64,000 bases of DNA. It comes from Labilibaculum sp. DW002. Lineage in GTDB: Bacteria; Bacteroidota; Bacteroidia; Bacteroidales; Marinifilaceae. The notes under the pieces are model-generated. The model did not search any database and was not told the origin of the DNA. It saw only the letters and a list, made by a program, of their open reading frames with translations. Location: assembly GCF_029029525.1 (NCBI RefSeq), contig NZ_JAKJSC010000001.1, positions 1,054,001 through 1,118,000 on the forward strand. The letters are read 5' to 3'. The translations under genes and the position numbers were made by a program. Below are positions 1 through 8,727 of the stretch, piece by piece; within the stretch, counting starts at the first letter, position 1; every line of letters starts with the position of its first letter.

Positions 1-870
1 TCCGAATTTTTATATCAAATGGGTTTAATGCTTGCAGCTATACCCTTCGCCTCTATTCTTTATGGTGTAACAAAAGGTAAATTTAAGTTCCGCATCATGC
101 AGGAAAGCTTAAGTTTTCCAAACCTGCCAAAGGCCTTTCAGGGGTTTAGGATTGTTCAGATATCTGACATGCATCTGGGAAGTTTTAATAAGAATTACGA
201 AAAAATAGAAAAAGCAATTGAATTAATTAACGAGCAAGAACCTGATATTATTCTTTTTACTGGTGACCTGGTAAATAATTTTGCTGAGGAGACCGAAGGC
301 TGGGCACCGGTTTTGAATAAGATGAATGCCAGAATGGGGAAATTTTCCATATTGGGGAATCACGATTACGGTGATTATTCCCATTGGCCATCAGCTGAAG
401 CCAAAGCCAAAAATTTACAGGACATTAAAAATTTCCATGCCGATATGGGTTTCAAATTGCTGTTAAATGAGAGCGAAACCATCAGCATAAATGGTGATGA
501 AATCGCTTTAATTGGTGTTGAGAATTGGGGTAAACCACCTTTCCCTCAACATGGCGATTTAGATTTAGCAATGAAGGATAATGAGAAGCTACCATTCAAA
601 TTATTAATGAGTCACGATCCCTCACATTGGGATGAAAAAGTTCTGGACACCGATATCGATCTTACATTTGCCGGTCATACACATGGTATGCAATTCGGTA
701 TTGAACGTGCCGGCATCAAATGGAGCCCTGTGCAATACAAATACCCGCGTTGGGGAGGTTTATACAATAAGGGGAAGCAATTTCTATATGTAAATCGTGG
801 CTTTGGTTATATTGGTTTCCCGGGAAGAATTGGTATGCCACCTGAGATTACTTTGGTTGAATTGACTTAA
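1..870 (+). CDS. metallophosphoesterase, 5' end outside window
   Basis: Calcineurin-like phosphoesterase of the YkuE/YaeI membrane-associated type, which hydrolyses phosphoester bonds using a two-metal centre. The reading frame stays open to base 1, so the true start lies upstream; an internal ATG is at 19. Numbering from that ATG, the metal-ligand motifs are SDMHLG (D50, H52), TGDLVN (D83), GNHD (113-116), SHD (H199) and GHTHG (H220, H222), the complete set. Family members usually carry one or more N-terminal membrane segments, which would lie in the missing part; the residue of it visible here is hydrophobic (LMLAAIPF). The physiological substrate cannot be told from sequence. A strong hairpin terminator follows, shared with the convergent LytTR gene. 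Confidence 0.85.
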   Translation, partial: SEFLYQMGLMLAAIPFASILYGVTKGKFKFRIMQESLSFPNLPKAFQGFRIVQISDMHLGSFNKNYEKIEKAIELINEQEPDIILFTGDLVNNFAEETEGWAPVLNKMNARMGKFSILGNHDYGDYSHWPSAEAKAKNLQDIKNFHADMGFKLLLNESETISINGDEIALIGVENWGKPPFPQHGDLDLAMKDNEKLPFKLLMSHDPSHWDEKVLDTDIDLTFAGHTHGMQFGIERAGIKWSPVQYKYPRWGGLYNKGKQFLYVNRGFGYIGFPGRIGMPPEITLVELT

Positions 871-895
871 AAGAGTCCTAAAAATATTTAAAGAG

Positions 896-926
896 AAAAG
901 GATATGCTATGGCGTATCCTTTTTTG
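896..926. terminator. bidirectional intrinsic terminator (copy 1 of a repeated hairpin)
   Basis: AAGGATATGC and GCGTATCCTT form a 10-bp stem (one G.T pair) closed by the tetraloop TATG, with an A-run before and a T-run after. It lies between the convergent metallophosphoesterase and LytTR regulator genes. An almost identical hairpin is at 3499-3529. Confidence 0.8.
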
Positions 927-963
927 TATTTCCAAATTACGAATTAACCTTCCGCACCACCAC

Positions 964-1668
964 TTACAATTTCATTCGTTCTTTCAAATCTTTACGATAA
1001 GAGCGTCCAACAGGTAATTCTTTATCAGAAAGAGAAACTGTGTTGCCAGATATGGATTCAATTTTTGCTAAAGGGACAATAAACTGACGGTGAATACGAA
1101 TGAATTTATCCTTAGGGAGTATCTCCATTAAATGAGCCATCGTTTCACGACTGATACATTTACCTCCATCGTATCTGCAAATGGCATAATCACCATAACT
1201 TTCGAAGTAGCTTATTTTTTCTAATCCTAAGCGAACTATCTTTTTATCGACCTTCAAATTAATTACTTCCTCTGTATCCTGGCTATTGATCACTTTACTG
1301 ATCGCCTCTTTCTGTCTATCATGATAACGATTAATTGCGCGAGCCATTCTTTCCAGTGATATTGGTTTCATCAGATAATCAACAACATCTAAATCAAAAG
1401 CCTCAACAGCATAGTTTCGATATGCTGTAGTAAATATTACTGCTGGCGGATGCTGTAATGATTTTAAAAACTGTAATCCGTTTATCTGCGGCATTTCTAT
1501 ATCCGAAAAAATAAGATCAACCTCATTGCTTCTTAAAAAACTCATAGCTGATGGTGCAAAATTAAAACGCCCTATAATTTCCATTTCAGGAAAACTTTCC
1601 AAGTGTCGTTCAATAATTCGAATAGCAATTGGCTCATCATCTAGCAACAAACATTTTATCTTTCGCAT
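964..1668 (-). CDS. LytTR-family response regulator
   Basis: Two-component response regulator of the LytR/AlgR type. The receiver domain spans residues 1-120 with acidic pair D10/D11, phosphoacceptor D56 (FSDIEMP), T80 and K101 (KP). A LytTR DNA-binding domain follows at about 137-232, recognisable by FESYGDY, FIRIHRQFIV and LPVGRSYR. It overlaps the 3' end of the kinase gene by 13 bp, so the two are translationally coupled and are almost certainly cognate partners. LytTR domains bind imperfect direct repeats about two helical turns apart; repeats of that kind sit upstream of the kinase and of the divergent gene at 3073. The inducing signal is unknown. Confidence 0.93.
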   Translation of the reverse strand: MRKIKCLLLDDEPIAIRIIERHLESFPEMEIIGRFNFAPSAMSFLRSNEVDLIFSDIEMPQINGLQFLKSLQHPPAVIFTTAYRNYAVEAFDLDVVDYLMKPISLERMARAINRYHDRQKEAISKVINSQDTEEVINLKVDKKIVRLGLEKISYFESYGDYAICRYDGGKCISRETMAHLMEILPKDKFIRIHRQFIVPLAKIESISGNTVSLSDKELPVGRSYRKDLKERMKL

Positions 1669-2750
1669 ACATTGTCGTTTAAGACCATCAATCGCAATTC
1701 AACTTCAAAATAATTATCCTGTTCCTTAGTCGTTAACTGATGCTTCTGAGGATAAATTAAATCCAGTCTTTTCTTTAGATTCTCAAGACCGATACCTCCA
1801 TTTTTATGATCTTGAATTCTTAATCCTGTTGGGTTTTTAACTGTAAATACTAAATCGGTATCTGTAGTCATTCGAATTGTAATTTCACTTTCCTCATTTT
1901 CTTTCCTGGAAGAATGCTTAAAGCAATTTTCAACCAATGGAAGAAACAACAAAGGCGCAATTAATATATTTAGTTCCTTCCCTTTACTTAAATCCATATT
2001 CAAATCAATAGTATCAGCAAACCTTCCCTTTTGTATGGTTGCATAGTTTTCTATTAATTCAATCTCCTTGGCAAGAGACACAAATTCGGTATTGCAACCA
2101 TAAAGCGTGTAATCTAAAATATCCGAAAGCAGCATAATCATACGAGGTGTTTCTTCCGATTTTTCCAGACTTAAACCATATATACTATTTAAAGAGTTAA
2201 ACAAAAAATGCGGATTAACTTGTGCCTTTAAAAGACTTAACTCTGCTTCTTTTAAACGCAATTCAGTTTCTACCTTTACCTTATCTTGTTGTTCTCTCAG
2301 CCTTTGTTCTTTTAGGCTTCGTTGAAGCTGACGGTAGGCTACCCCAACCAAGATTACAAAATATAAGCCTACGATTAAAAAACGCACATCCATAGTTGCA
2401 GGATCAATTCCCGCCAGGGAATAGTTCCATATTAAAACATAAAGGCCTGCAATAATTAAGGTTTCAATACTAAGCGATAAGCACATCAGGTAAAACAAAT
2501 ACAAACCAAAACGAAAATAACGTTTGGTTAGTAAATATCTGGGAATCAGAAAATTGTTAAGAAGACGTGTACTCACATAGGCAAGCGGCACAAAACAAAG
2601 ACAAAAAATTAATGCATTGTAATAATCTTGACTATACAAGCCAAAGAAAACCGAAATGAATAAAAAGGCCATAGACCAAGTTAACAGAGATAAAACTGTT
2701 CTTCTCCAGTTCCTAAACGTTTTTAATGTAAAAATTGTAGTATTCGCCAT
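1656..2750 (-). CDS. LytS/YehU-type sensor histidine kinase
   Basis: Inner-membrane sensor kinase of the His_kinase (PF06580) class that pairs with LytTR regulators. Residues 1-145 hold four likely membrane segments (about 20-38, 44-62, 82-108 and 123-140) with little extracytoplasmic sequence, followed by a coiled coil (145-175). The phosphoacceptor is H181 in the characteristic AQVNPHFLFNSLN motif. The ATPase domain has the N box VENCFKHS (N275) and the GGIGLENL G box (318-325). Length (364 aa) is typical. The gene is first in a two-gene operon and its upstream region carries the candidate LytTR sites, which suggests autoregulation. With so small a sensory region, the input is probably membrane-borne or lipophilic, which is inference. 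Confidence 0.92.
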   Translation of the reverse strand: MANTTIFTLKTFRNWRRTVLSLLTWSMAFLFISVFFGLYSQDYYNALIFCLCFVPLAYVSTRLLNNFLIPRYLLTKRYFRFGLYLFYLMCLSLSIETLIIAGLYVLIWNYSLAGIDPATMDVRFLIVGLYFVILVGVAYRQLQRSLKEQRLREQQDKVKVETELRLKEAELSLLKAQVNPHFLFNSLNSIYGLSLEKSEETPRMIMLLSDILDYTLYGCNTEFVSLAKEIELIENYATIQKGRFADTIDLNMDLSKGKELNILIAPLLFLPLVENCFKHSSRKENEESEITIRMTTDTDLVFTVKNPTGLRIQDHKNGGIGLENLKKRLDLIYPQKHQLTTKEQDNYFEVELRLMVLNDNVCER

Positions 2751-2805
2751 AACAAATACGAAAATATATAATTTATACTGAAGCCTTGCTCCTTATTTTT
2801 GATAT

Positions 2806-2846
2806 ACGACAAACAGTTCGATTTATGCGATAAATGACAATTGGAA
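2806..2846 (+). promoter_or_regulatory. candidate LytTR binding site A
   Basis: Two related half-sites, ACGACAAACAGTT (2806-2818) and GCGATAAATGACAATTGGAA (2827-2846), start 21 bp apart in the same direction, as LytTR regulators require. The second half-site recurs in inverted orientation at 2960-2979. It lies 56-96 bp upstream of the kinase start. Confidence 0.5.
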
Positions 2847-2959
2847 TAGTGAGAACGGACACACTTGTATAATCCTCTCCTTCTAAACTTTACTTATAAC
2901 TATTCAACTATATATCTCGAAATAATCTTTCTGAATTTAGTTTTAATCTATTTAACCGA

Positions 2960-3000
2960 TTGCAAGTGTCGTTTATCGCAACATATGATATCCTAAACGC
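2960..3000 (-). promoter_or_regulatory. candidate LytTR binding site B
   Basis: On the minus strand GCGATAAACGACACTTGCAA occupies 2979-2960 and matches the 2827-2846 element at 16 of 20 positions. A weaker GCGTTTAGG begins exactly 21 bp before it, at 3000. The site is 73-113 bp upstream of the MotA/ExbB-like gene, so the regulator probably controls both divergent units. Confidence 0.5.
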
Positions 3001-3042
3001 AAATAATTTGAAAATAAACTAACAGACTATAAGTTTGATTTG

Positions 3043-3050
3043 TATTTTTG
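3043..3050 (+). promoter_or_regulatory. possible Bacteroidetes -7 box
   Basis: TATTTTTG fits the Bacteroidetes TAnnTTTG consensus and sits 22 bp upstream of the ATG at 3073. No -33 TTTG is present at the usual 19-21 bp spacing, so this is weak; activation from the upstream LytTR site could compensate. Confidence 0.3.
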
Positions 3051-3072
3051 TTTAACCAAAACCTATTAAAAC

Positions 3073-3444
3073 ATGTTTGATTTTTTTATTAAAGGTGGCA
3101 TAGCCGGAATGAGTATTGTAATGTTATCTGGAATTGGAGCTATCATTTGGTCAATTATTTCTACTGCCAAATTTTCAAAAAAAGGTTTCATTACCAAAAG
3201 ACATCTTGATGCAATTTTGTTTCTCGGAAGTTTTAGTTTTTTCATCGGAATTTTATGGCAAGGAATAGGTCTTTCAGAAGTTCTAAGTATCATACAGGGA
3301 TATCCAAACATATCACCTGAGGCCATTGCAGCAGGTTTGCGAGTGAGTATGATATCAGCAATTACTGGAGCCATACTATTTGCAATATCAGCTATCTTTT
3401 GGATTTGTCTTCGTTATTTGAATAATAAGAAAGCAGAAATTTAA
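3073..3444 (+). CDS. small MotA/TolQ/ExbB-like membrane protein
   Basis: A 123-residue protein with an N-terminal membrane helix (about 7-28) and two further helices (about 48-65 and 90-114). The pattern of IAAGLRVSMISAITGAILF resembles the G(L/I)xxAxxTTxxGL segment lining the channel of MotA/TolQ/ExbB proton-channel subunits. It is shorter than ExbB or TolQ (about 220-240 aa) and no ExbD/TolR partner is adjacent, so it may not be an energy-coupling protein. It is divergent from the LytS/LytTR operon, with matching candidate regulator sites between them, and is the obvious target gene. It ends in its own terminator. Function unknown. Confidence 0.7.
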   Translation: MFDFFIKGGIAGMSIVMLSGIGAIIWSIISTAKFSKKGFITKRHLDAILFLGSFSFFIGILWQGIGLSEVLSIIQGYPNISPEAIAAGLRVSMISAITGAILFAISAIFWICLRYLNNKKAEI

Positions 3445-3498
3445 AAGTACAAATAAAACCTACCATAAACTCTTGTTGAGCGTGTGGCTATGATTTGA

Positions 3499-3529
3499 AC
3501 AAGGATACGCTATGGTGTATCCTTTTTTT
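3499..3529. terminator. bidirectional intrinsic terminator (copy 2 of a repeated hairpin)
   Basis: AAGGATACGC, loop TATG, GTGTATCCTT, then a T-run. It differs from the 896-926 hairpin at two positions in opposite arms. Both changes keep the stem intact: in each copy one pair is G.T. It separates the convergent genes ending at 3444 and 3558. Confidence 0.8.
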
Positions 3530-3557
3530 GCTATAAAAATACGATATGAATATTCAA

Positions 3558-6500
3558 TTAAAACGCGCTTAACGAGAAAGACACTAACAATTCAGTGAAC
3601 AGGTTATTCGTTTGATTTTCGTAACCAACTCTTATTCCTAAATCAACTGGAGCCGAGAATCGAAGAACATGCAGGTCAGTGGAAAGTTCTGTTCCAAAAG
3701 TTAAAAAGGTATCGGTATAAGTAAACAAATCCTGATTCATATCTTTATACATTCCCTTTTGGTATCCAAAATCAACGAAAGAGTTCATTTTTATACGTTT
3801 GAAATAAGCCAGTGGCCCAACATTCCAATCGGGGTAAGCCAATGGCATGGCATAATCAAAGCCTAGGGTAAGAATGTCTTCTCCATACAAATTGCTCATC
3901 CCTCTTGGACTTTTTATCATGTTTGAGAATCGAGATTCAAAGCTTGATCGGTTTTGATAAGCTCCATATAGCTTTGTACCATGATGTTTGCTTACTCCTG
4001 GAAAATAAAGATAAGCCTCAGCAGAATAAGTCTCTCCTAAATCATTATCGCCGAAAGGTGTGTGGCGATAGTTCAATTCCAAAACTTGTGCCCATTGATA
4101 TTGGACATCACGTGGAGCCATTTTTACAATATTATATGCAAATAACTGATATTCCATTATTTGCTGTGTAATGCTCTTTTTCCCAAAATCATACTCTCCT
4201 AAGCCCAAAGTATTTGTCTGAGTGGTAGCCAAAGGAGTATATTTCATATTTGTCAACTTCGCCAAACTGTAAGTTACTTTAGGCGTTATTTTTGTCGAAT
4301 ACTTGCCCCCTGACAGATTAAATGGCAAACTGATACTGCTTTCCCAATTCCATTGTTTTAAGGAACGATGAACCAAAATTGTATCGATTTGTTGTGGCTC
4401 AACTCTATTTGCTAGTGTCGCAAAACTGGCTTCCTGTTTACCGACTGTCAGTTTCGAATCAATTATTGGAAACATTCCTTGGTAAGACATGTTCACATAA
4501 AATTGCCCATCATCATAACCTTCTTGCTTTTTATAACCCACTGTTGTAAACAATGTGCTCAACTTATTTTGTGAAGCTACAGACACACCTATATCCGATT
4601 TCTGTTCCAATCCATCGATAAAAACAGGTGCCCAAGAATGGAAATTAAATAAATGACCTAATTTGGAATATTTCTTCACCTCAAAACGATCCATATTAGT
4701 GGTGTCAGGATTTAACTTTTCGCCCAACTGATCAGATAAACTTTCTGCCAAGGGAAATTTATGAAAAGTATGATTCCAATCCTTCCAATTGTCTGTTTCA
4801 ATTCTTGCTTTAACTGGCAAATAACCATCCGATGTGTAATCAGAATAATACAATTCATTACCATTTACATGAGGATCGCGCCCTCCAAATCTGGAAGAAG
4901 TTACTTGGTAAACTTTACCATTTGATTTCTGATAAGTAAAAATATTATCAATTCCCGTAAAATTGGCTGTGAAGAAAAGAAACCCTTCGCCTACTTCCAA
5001 TTGAGAAATATCCATACTTCCTGATTTAAACAGGCTAGTCTTATTACCTGATGCTAAATCAAGTTCGACCAATTGTTTTCCTTGCTTATCCAAACTAACA
5101 TAGACAATGGTTTTGTTCCCATCCCATTTTGGAGAAAGAATAAATTCATTCTCATTAGCCGATATGCGTTGTTCTACCCTTTTATTTTCTGTATTAATAA
5201 TCAACAGATAATTATTTCCAACATCATCCGTTTCGACTGCCACAATTCGTTTTCCGTTTTCTGAAAAAGCTGGTCCAAATAAGCTGTTCTCGTGCTTAAT
5301 TTTACTTCTATTCTTTAGTTTGGCATCATAAACTACCAACACACTTTTATCGGCCTTCTCCCAACGCAAATGATCTTTCCTTTCCGACCAAATCAGCTTG
5401 CCATCTGCATAATCAAAACCAGTGTTAAAATCATATCCAGGTATATATAATTTTTCCTTCCCACCAGTTTTACGGATTATTTCAAAATAAGCAGCATCTG
5501 CCATGCCCTCTTTCAGTACAATTACATCGCCATTATCCTCTTTATGCGGATAACGTATATTGGTATAATATTTTTCACGATTCGACAATTGTTCAAACTT
5601 TGTAAGCTCTAGTTGAGCATCTTGCACCTGCCACTCCCATTGCAATTCTTTCATTGTATCGTAATACAACGTCAATTTGCCATCTGCTCTGGTATTTTTA
5701 TTCTTTACTTCTGCCCAATCAACATCTTCAACGTTAATTCCTTTTGCTAATAGCTCTTTTTGCTTTTCGGATAAAAAAGAAAAAACGGCATCTCGTTTGC
5801 CATTCATTCCTTTTTTAATGCCATCTGCAAAACTGGTTATACCCAAAGGCTTTCGTGCAACACGCGTTAATGTTTGTTCCCACAATTGATCACCATAGTG
5901 TGCTCTGGCTTTACCAACCAAATAATAACCAAGTTTATATCGATCGGTCGCATAATTCTTATATGATCCATTAATTGCCTTGTCGTAAGAATAATTCCCT
6001 TTCTCCAATAATTGCGCCCTTAATTCCTGTTCAAAAAACGGAGAACGTCCTCGTCCCGATTCGCCCAATGCCGTTTCGGTACAAACCGCATCTCCTTCTA
6101 AAAACCAAGGTGGTAAATACAATCCTACAACAACCATAGTGGCTTGCTGCCCAAAAATATAATTCATGATACGAGTAAAGCCTTGCTCCATTTTATCTAT
6201 CTGTATCACATGTCTATATTCATGTGTACTTACATGATCAATCCAAAATTGCGAATCATTATCGGGTGCTGAAGTATTAAAGATCTCCATTCTTTTAGGT
6301 GCCCAAGCTACCATACCATTACTTGTGGCACTATGCGTATGCACAACAACGGAAAACTTCTTTGGTTGATGCTCTAAATCTTTTCCTCCTTTTTCAAGTA
6401 AATCTTGAAAAATAGCTGCCATGTATTTTGCCTTTTCTTCATAAGCTTGTGGAAAGATAATCTGAAATTCATCAGTATTAATCTGTTTCCAATTAATAGA

Positions 6501-6599
6501 AGCCGGATCTTGTCCTGTACTAAAATACTGAGCGTTAACAAGTCCGCACGTAGATATCAAACAAAGGAAAACAAAACATATTCTAACAAATCTTATCAT
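3558..6599 (-). CDS. secreted TolB-like protein with HExxH metalloprotease domain and C-terminal barrel
   Basis: A 1013-residue protein with a signal peptide (cleavage after about residue 23, VNAQ). The N-terminal domain carries a zinc-protease signature: HEYRH at 126-130 and WFLEGD at 165-170, whose Glu168 is the expected third ligand of a gluzincin. Residues of about 300-590 contain repeated aromatic, aspartate-rich segments typical of WD40/TolB-like propeller blades (YYDTMKE, YYTNIRYPHKED, YYSDYTSDG). The C-terminal third alternates like beta-strands and ends in a phenylalanine-containing strand (SFSLSAF), suggesting an outer-membrane barrel. Related Bacteroidota proteins are usually named only as hypothetical or TolB-like. 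It is a single-gene unit; substrate unknown. Confidence 0.75.
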   Translation of the reverse strand: MIRFVRICFVFLCLISTCGLVNAQYFSTGQDPASINWKQINTDEFQIIFPQAYEEKAKYMAAIFQDLLEKGGKDLEHQPKKFSVVVHTHSATSNGMVAWAPKRMEIFNTSAPDNDSQFWIDHVSTHEYRHVIQIDKMEQGFTRIMNYIFGQQATMVVVGLYLPPWFLEGDAVCTETALGESGRGRSPFFEQELRAQLLEKGNYSYDKAINGSYKNYATDRYKLGYYLVGKARAHYGDQLWEQTLTRVARKPLGITSFADGIKKGMNGKRDAVFSFLSEKQKELLAKGINVEDVDWAEVKNKNTRADGKLTLYYDTMKELQWEWQVQDAQLELTKFEQLSNREKYYTNIRYPHKEDNGDVIVLKEGMADAAYFEIIRKTGGKEKLYIPGYDFNTGFDYADGKLIWSERKDHLRWEKADKSVLVVYDAKLKNRSKIKHENSLFGPAFSENGKRIVAVETDDVGNNYLLIINTENKRVEQRISANENEFILSPKWDGNKTIVYVSLDKQGKQLVELDLASGNKTSLFKSGSMDISQLEVGEGFLFFTANFTGIDNIFTYQKSNGKVYQVTSSRFGGRDPHVNGNELYYSDYTSDGYLPVKARIETDNWKDWNHTFHKFPLAESLSDQLGEKLNPDTTNMDRFEVKKYSKLGHLFNFHSWAPVFIDGLEQKSDIGVSVASQNKLSTLFTTVGYKKQEGYDDGQFYVNMSYQGMFPIIDSKLTVGKQEASFATLANRVEPQQIDTILVHRSLKQWNWESSISLPFNLSGGKYSTKITPKVTYSLAKLTNMKYTPLATTQTNTLGLGEYDFGKKSITQQIMEYQLFAYNIVKMAPRDVQYQWAQVLELNYRHTPFGDNDLGETYSAEAYLYFPGVSKHHGTKLYGAYQNRSSFESRFSNMIKSPRGMSNLYGEDILTLGFDYAMPLAYPDWNVGPLAYFKRIKMNSFVDFGYQKGMYKDMNQDLFTYTDTFLTFGTELSTDLHVLRFSAPVDLGIRVGYENQTNNLFTELLVSFSLSAF

Positions 6600-6800
6600 A
6601 CAAAAAGAGTAATTATTACAGTTTTACAAAAATGCCCAAAACTATTTCTAAAATCGAGCCAGATGGACAAAAGTTCCTAAGGCAAGGATCCAAATTCACA
6701 AACAACATAAGAATAAAAGACTTAAGTGATCGGCATAGGATAAATAATAATTTTCTAAACGACTAAAAATACTTATTTTTAATTGAATTAAAACTTCTTT

Positions 6801-7658
6801 ATGAATATCAACAAATATAAAGTCGAACAAAAAATAAGCTTAGGAAATATCGCCACTTTCGAAGAAATTGATGATGCTAAGAAAAAACTTAAGCATATCC
6901 GAAGAGAGATAAGCGAGTTACAAGACATCATGTATGCACATGGGAAATATAGCATGCTTATTTGTTTGCAAGGCATGGACACATCTGGAAAGGATAGTTT
7001 AGTGCGTGAGGTTTTTAAAGATGTAAATGCAAGAGGTGTTGTGGTACATAGTTTTAAAAAACCTACTTCTGCTGAATTAAAGCATGATTTTTTATGGCGG
7101 CATTACATTGCCTTACCCGAAAGAGGTAAGATTGGTGTATTTAATCGCACACATTACGAAAATGTTTTAGTGACAAGAGTTCATCCAAATTATATTCTTG
7201 GAGAAAAAATACCTTCAGTAACTAATATTAATGTTTTGAATGATGAATTCTATCACAAACGCATGCAGCGCATTGTTAATTTTGAAGAACACATTGCTGA
7301 GAGTGGAACAATTGTATTAAAATTCTTCTTACACCTCTCTAAAAATGAACAAAAGAAAAGGTTGTTGCGAAGATTAAACTTGAAAGCAAAAAACTGGAAG
7401 TTTTCAAGCGATGATTTAAAAGAACGTAAGTTGTGGAATTCATATCAAGAATGTTACGAGGATGCAATTAATAACACTTCTAAAGATTTTGCTCCTTGGT
7501 ATATTGTTCCTGCAGACGATAAAGCTACTACCCGATTAATTGTTGCACAAACAATACTTCAAACTTTACAAACTTATAAGGATATAAGTGAACCAAGCCT
7601 CGATAAGGAAACGCTGGCAAACTTAGATGAGTTTAAAAAGCAACTTGAAAATGATTAA
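6801..7658 (+). CDS. ppk2: PPK2-family polyphosphate kinase
   Basis: Polyphosphate kinase 2 transfers phosphate between polyphosphate and nucleotides, generally to make NTPs or NDPs from polyphosphate. The N-terminal helix region precedes the Walker A motif LQGMDTSGKDS (57-66; G58, D60, G63, K64, D65). The conserved ELKHDFLWR (92-100), ALPERGKIGVFNRTHYE (104-120) and VTRVHP (124-129) blocks follow, then the arginine/lysine-rich lid (KKRLLRRLNLKAKNWKFS). At 285 aa it is a one-domain enzyme. PPK2 classes differ in accepting NMP, NDP or both; I cannot assign the class reliably. It stands alone, with about 200 bp free on each side. Confidence 0.92.
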   Translation: MNINKYKVEQKISLGNIATFEEIDDAKKKLKHIRREISELQDIMYAHGKYSMLICLQGMDTSGKDSLVREVFKDVNARGVVVHSFKKPTSAELKHDFLWRHYIALPERGKIGVFNRTHYENVLVTRVHPNYILGEKIPSVTNINVLNDEFYHKRMQRIVNFEEHIAESGTIVLKFFLHLSKNEQKKRLLRRLNLKAKNWKFSSDDLKERKLWNSYQECYEDAINNTSKDFAPWYIVPADDKATTRLIVAQTILQTLQTYKDISEPSLDKETLANLDEFKKQLEND

Positions 7659-7840
7659 AAATAAACGATCACAAGTATCAATTCATACAAATATTTACCA
7701 ATATCAATGATTCATTAGATTTTATTCGTGTAATTTGTTCTAATTAAGGGCCTAATTTGATTTGCAAAATTCGATTACTATGCAGACCTTTGCCCACTTA
7801 ATAATACAGAACGATTAAGTTCTTCTGAATACAAGTAAAT

Positions 7841-8620
7841 ATGAGTAAAATCCTTATCAAAACACCAGAACAAATTGAGGGTATTCGCAAAAGTGCTCAA
7901 CTAGCTGGTAATACACTAAAATACATTAGCAATTTCGTTGAACAAGGTGTTAGCACCCAATATCTTGATGAGCTAATCGAAAAATACATTAGAGATAATG
8001 GAGCCATTCCTGCTCCTTTAAATTATCATGGTTTTCCAAAATCGTGTTGCATTTCTTTAAACGATGTAATATGCCATGGTATTCCCAATGAAAAAACCAT
8101 CTTAAAAAATGGTGACATTCTAAACATAGATGTAACAACTATTTTAGATGGATATTATGGTGATACTAGTACCATGTTTACTATTGGCGATGTAAGTGAA
8201 CAAGCATTGAGATTAGTAGAAGATACCGAGCATGCCTTGTACTTGGGAATTGAGCAGGTTAGACCTGGCAACTACTTTGGAAATATCGGTTTTATGATTG
8301 GCCGATATGCAAAAGGAAAAAAATACAGTGTTGTTTATGAATTTTGTGGTCATGGTGTTGGGGTTGAATTTCACGAAGCTCCACAAGTAGAGCACATTGC
8401 TGCTCGAAACTCAGGCCCAAAAATGAAAGAAGGTATGATTTTCACTATTGAACCGATGATTAACCTTGGAAAAGCAAGAGCCGTTGTTGATGAAAAAGAT
8501 GGTTGGACAGCTCGTACTATAGATCAAAAATTATCAGCTCAATTCGAACACACAATTCTAATTACGAAAGATGGGTATGAAATTCTTTCGGATGTTGGCA
8601 ATTACGAAATCTTCCGATAA
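7841..8620 (+). CDS. map: type I methionine aminopeptidase
   Basis: Removes the N-terminal methionine from nascent proteins in the cytoplasm. All five metal ligands of the pita-bread fold are present: D97, D108, H171, E204 and E236. The substrate-contacting H79 is in NDVICHGIP. The length (259 aa) fits bacterial type Ia enzymes without an N-terminal extension; there is no SEC-C zinc motif. Unlike many Bacteroidota, where map sits in the ribosomal-protein operon next to infA, this copy is solitary, so it may be a second paralogue. A clean terminator follows at 8647-8677. Confidence 0.95.
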   Translation: MSKILIKTPEQIEGIRKSAQLAGNTLKYISNFVEQGVSTQYLDELIEKYIRDNGAIPAPLNYHGFPKSCCISLNDVICHGIPNEKTILKNGDILNIDVTTILDGYYGDTSTMFTIGDVSEQALRLVEDTEHALYLGIEQVRPGNYFGNIGFMIGRYAKGKKYSVVYEFCGHGVGVEFHEAPQVEHIAARNSGPKMKEGMIFTIEPMINLGKARAVVDEKDGWTARTIDQKLSAQFEHTILITKDGYEILSDVGNYEIFR

Positions 8621-8646
8621 AATTTCATTTCACAAAATATAAATGC

Positions 8647-8677
8647 AACCGCTTCCTATTGAAGCGGTTCTTTTTTT
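8647..8677 (+). terminator. intrinsic terminator after map
   Basis: AACCGCTTC and GAAGCGGTT form a perfect 9-bp stem with loop CTATT, followed by CTTTTTTT, 27 bp after the stop codon. Confidence 0.85.
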
Positions 8678-8727
8678 ATCTTTGAATTGCATCGGAAAAT
8701 TGTTATTAATTAATCAAAACTCTTTAC

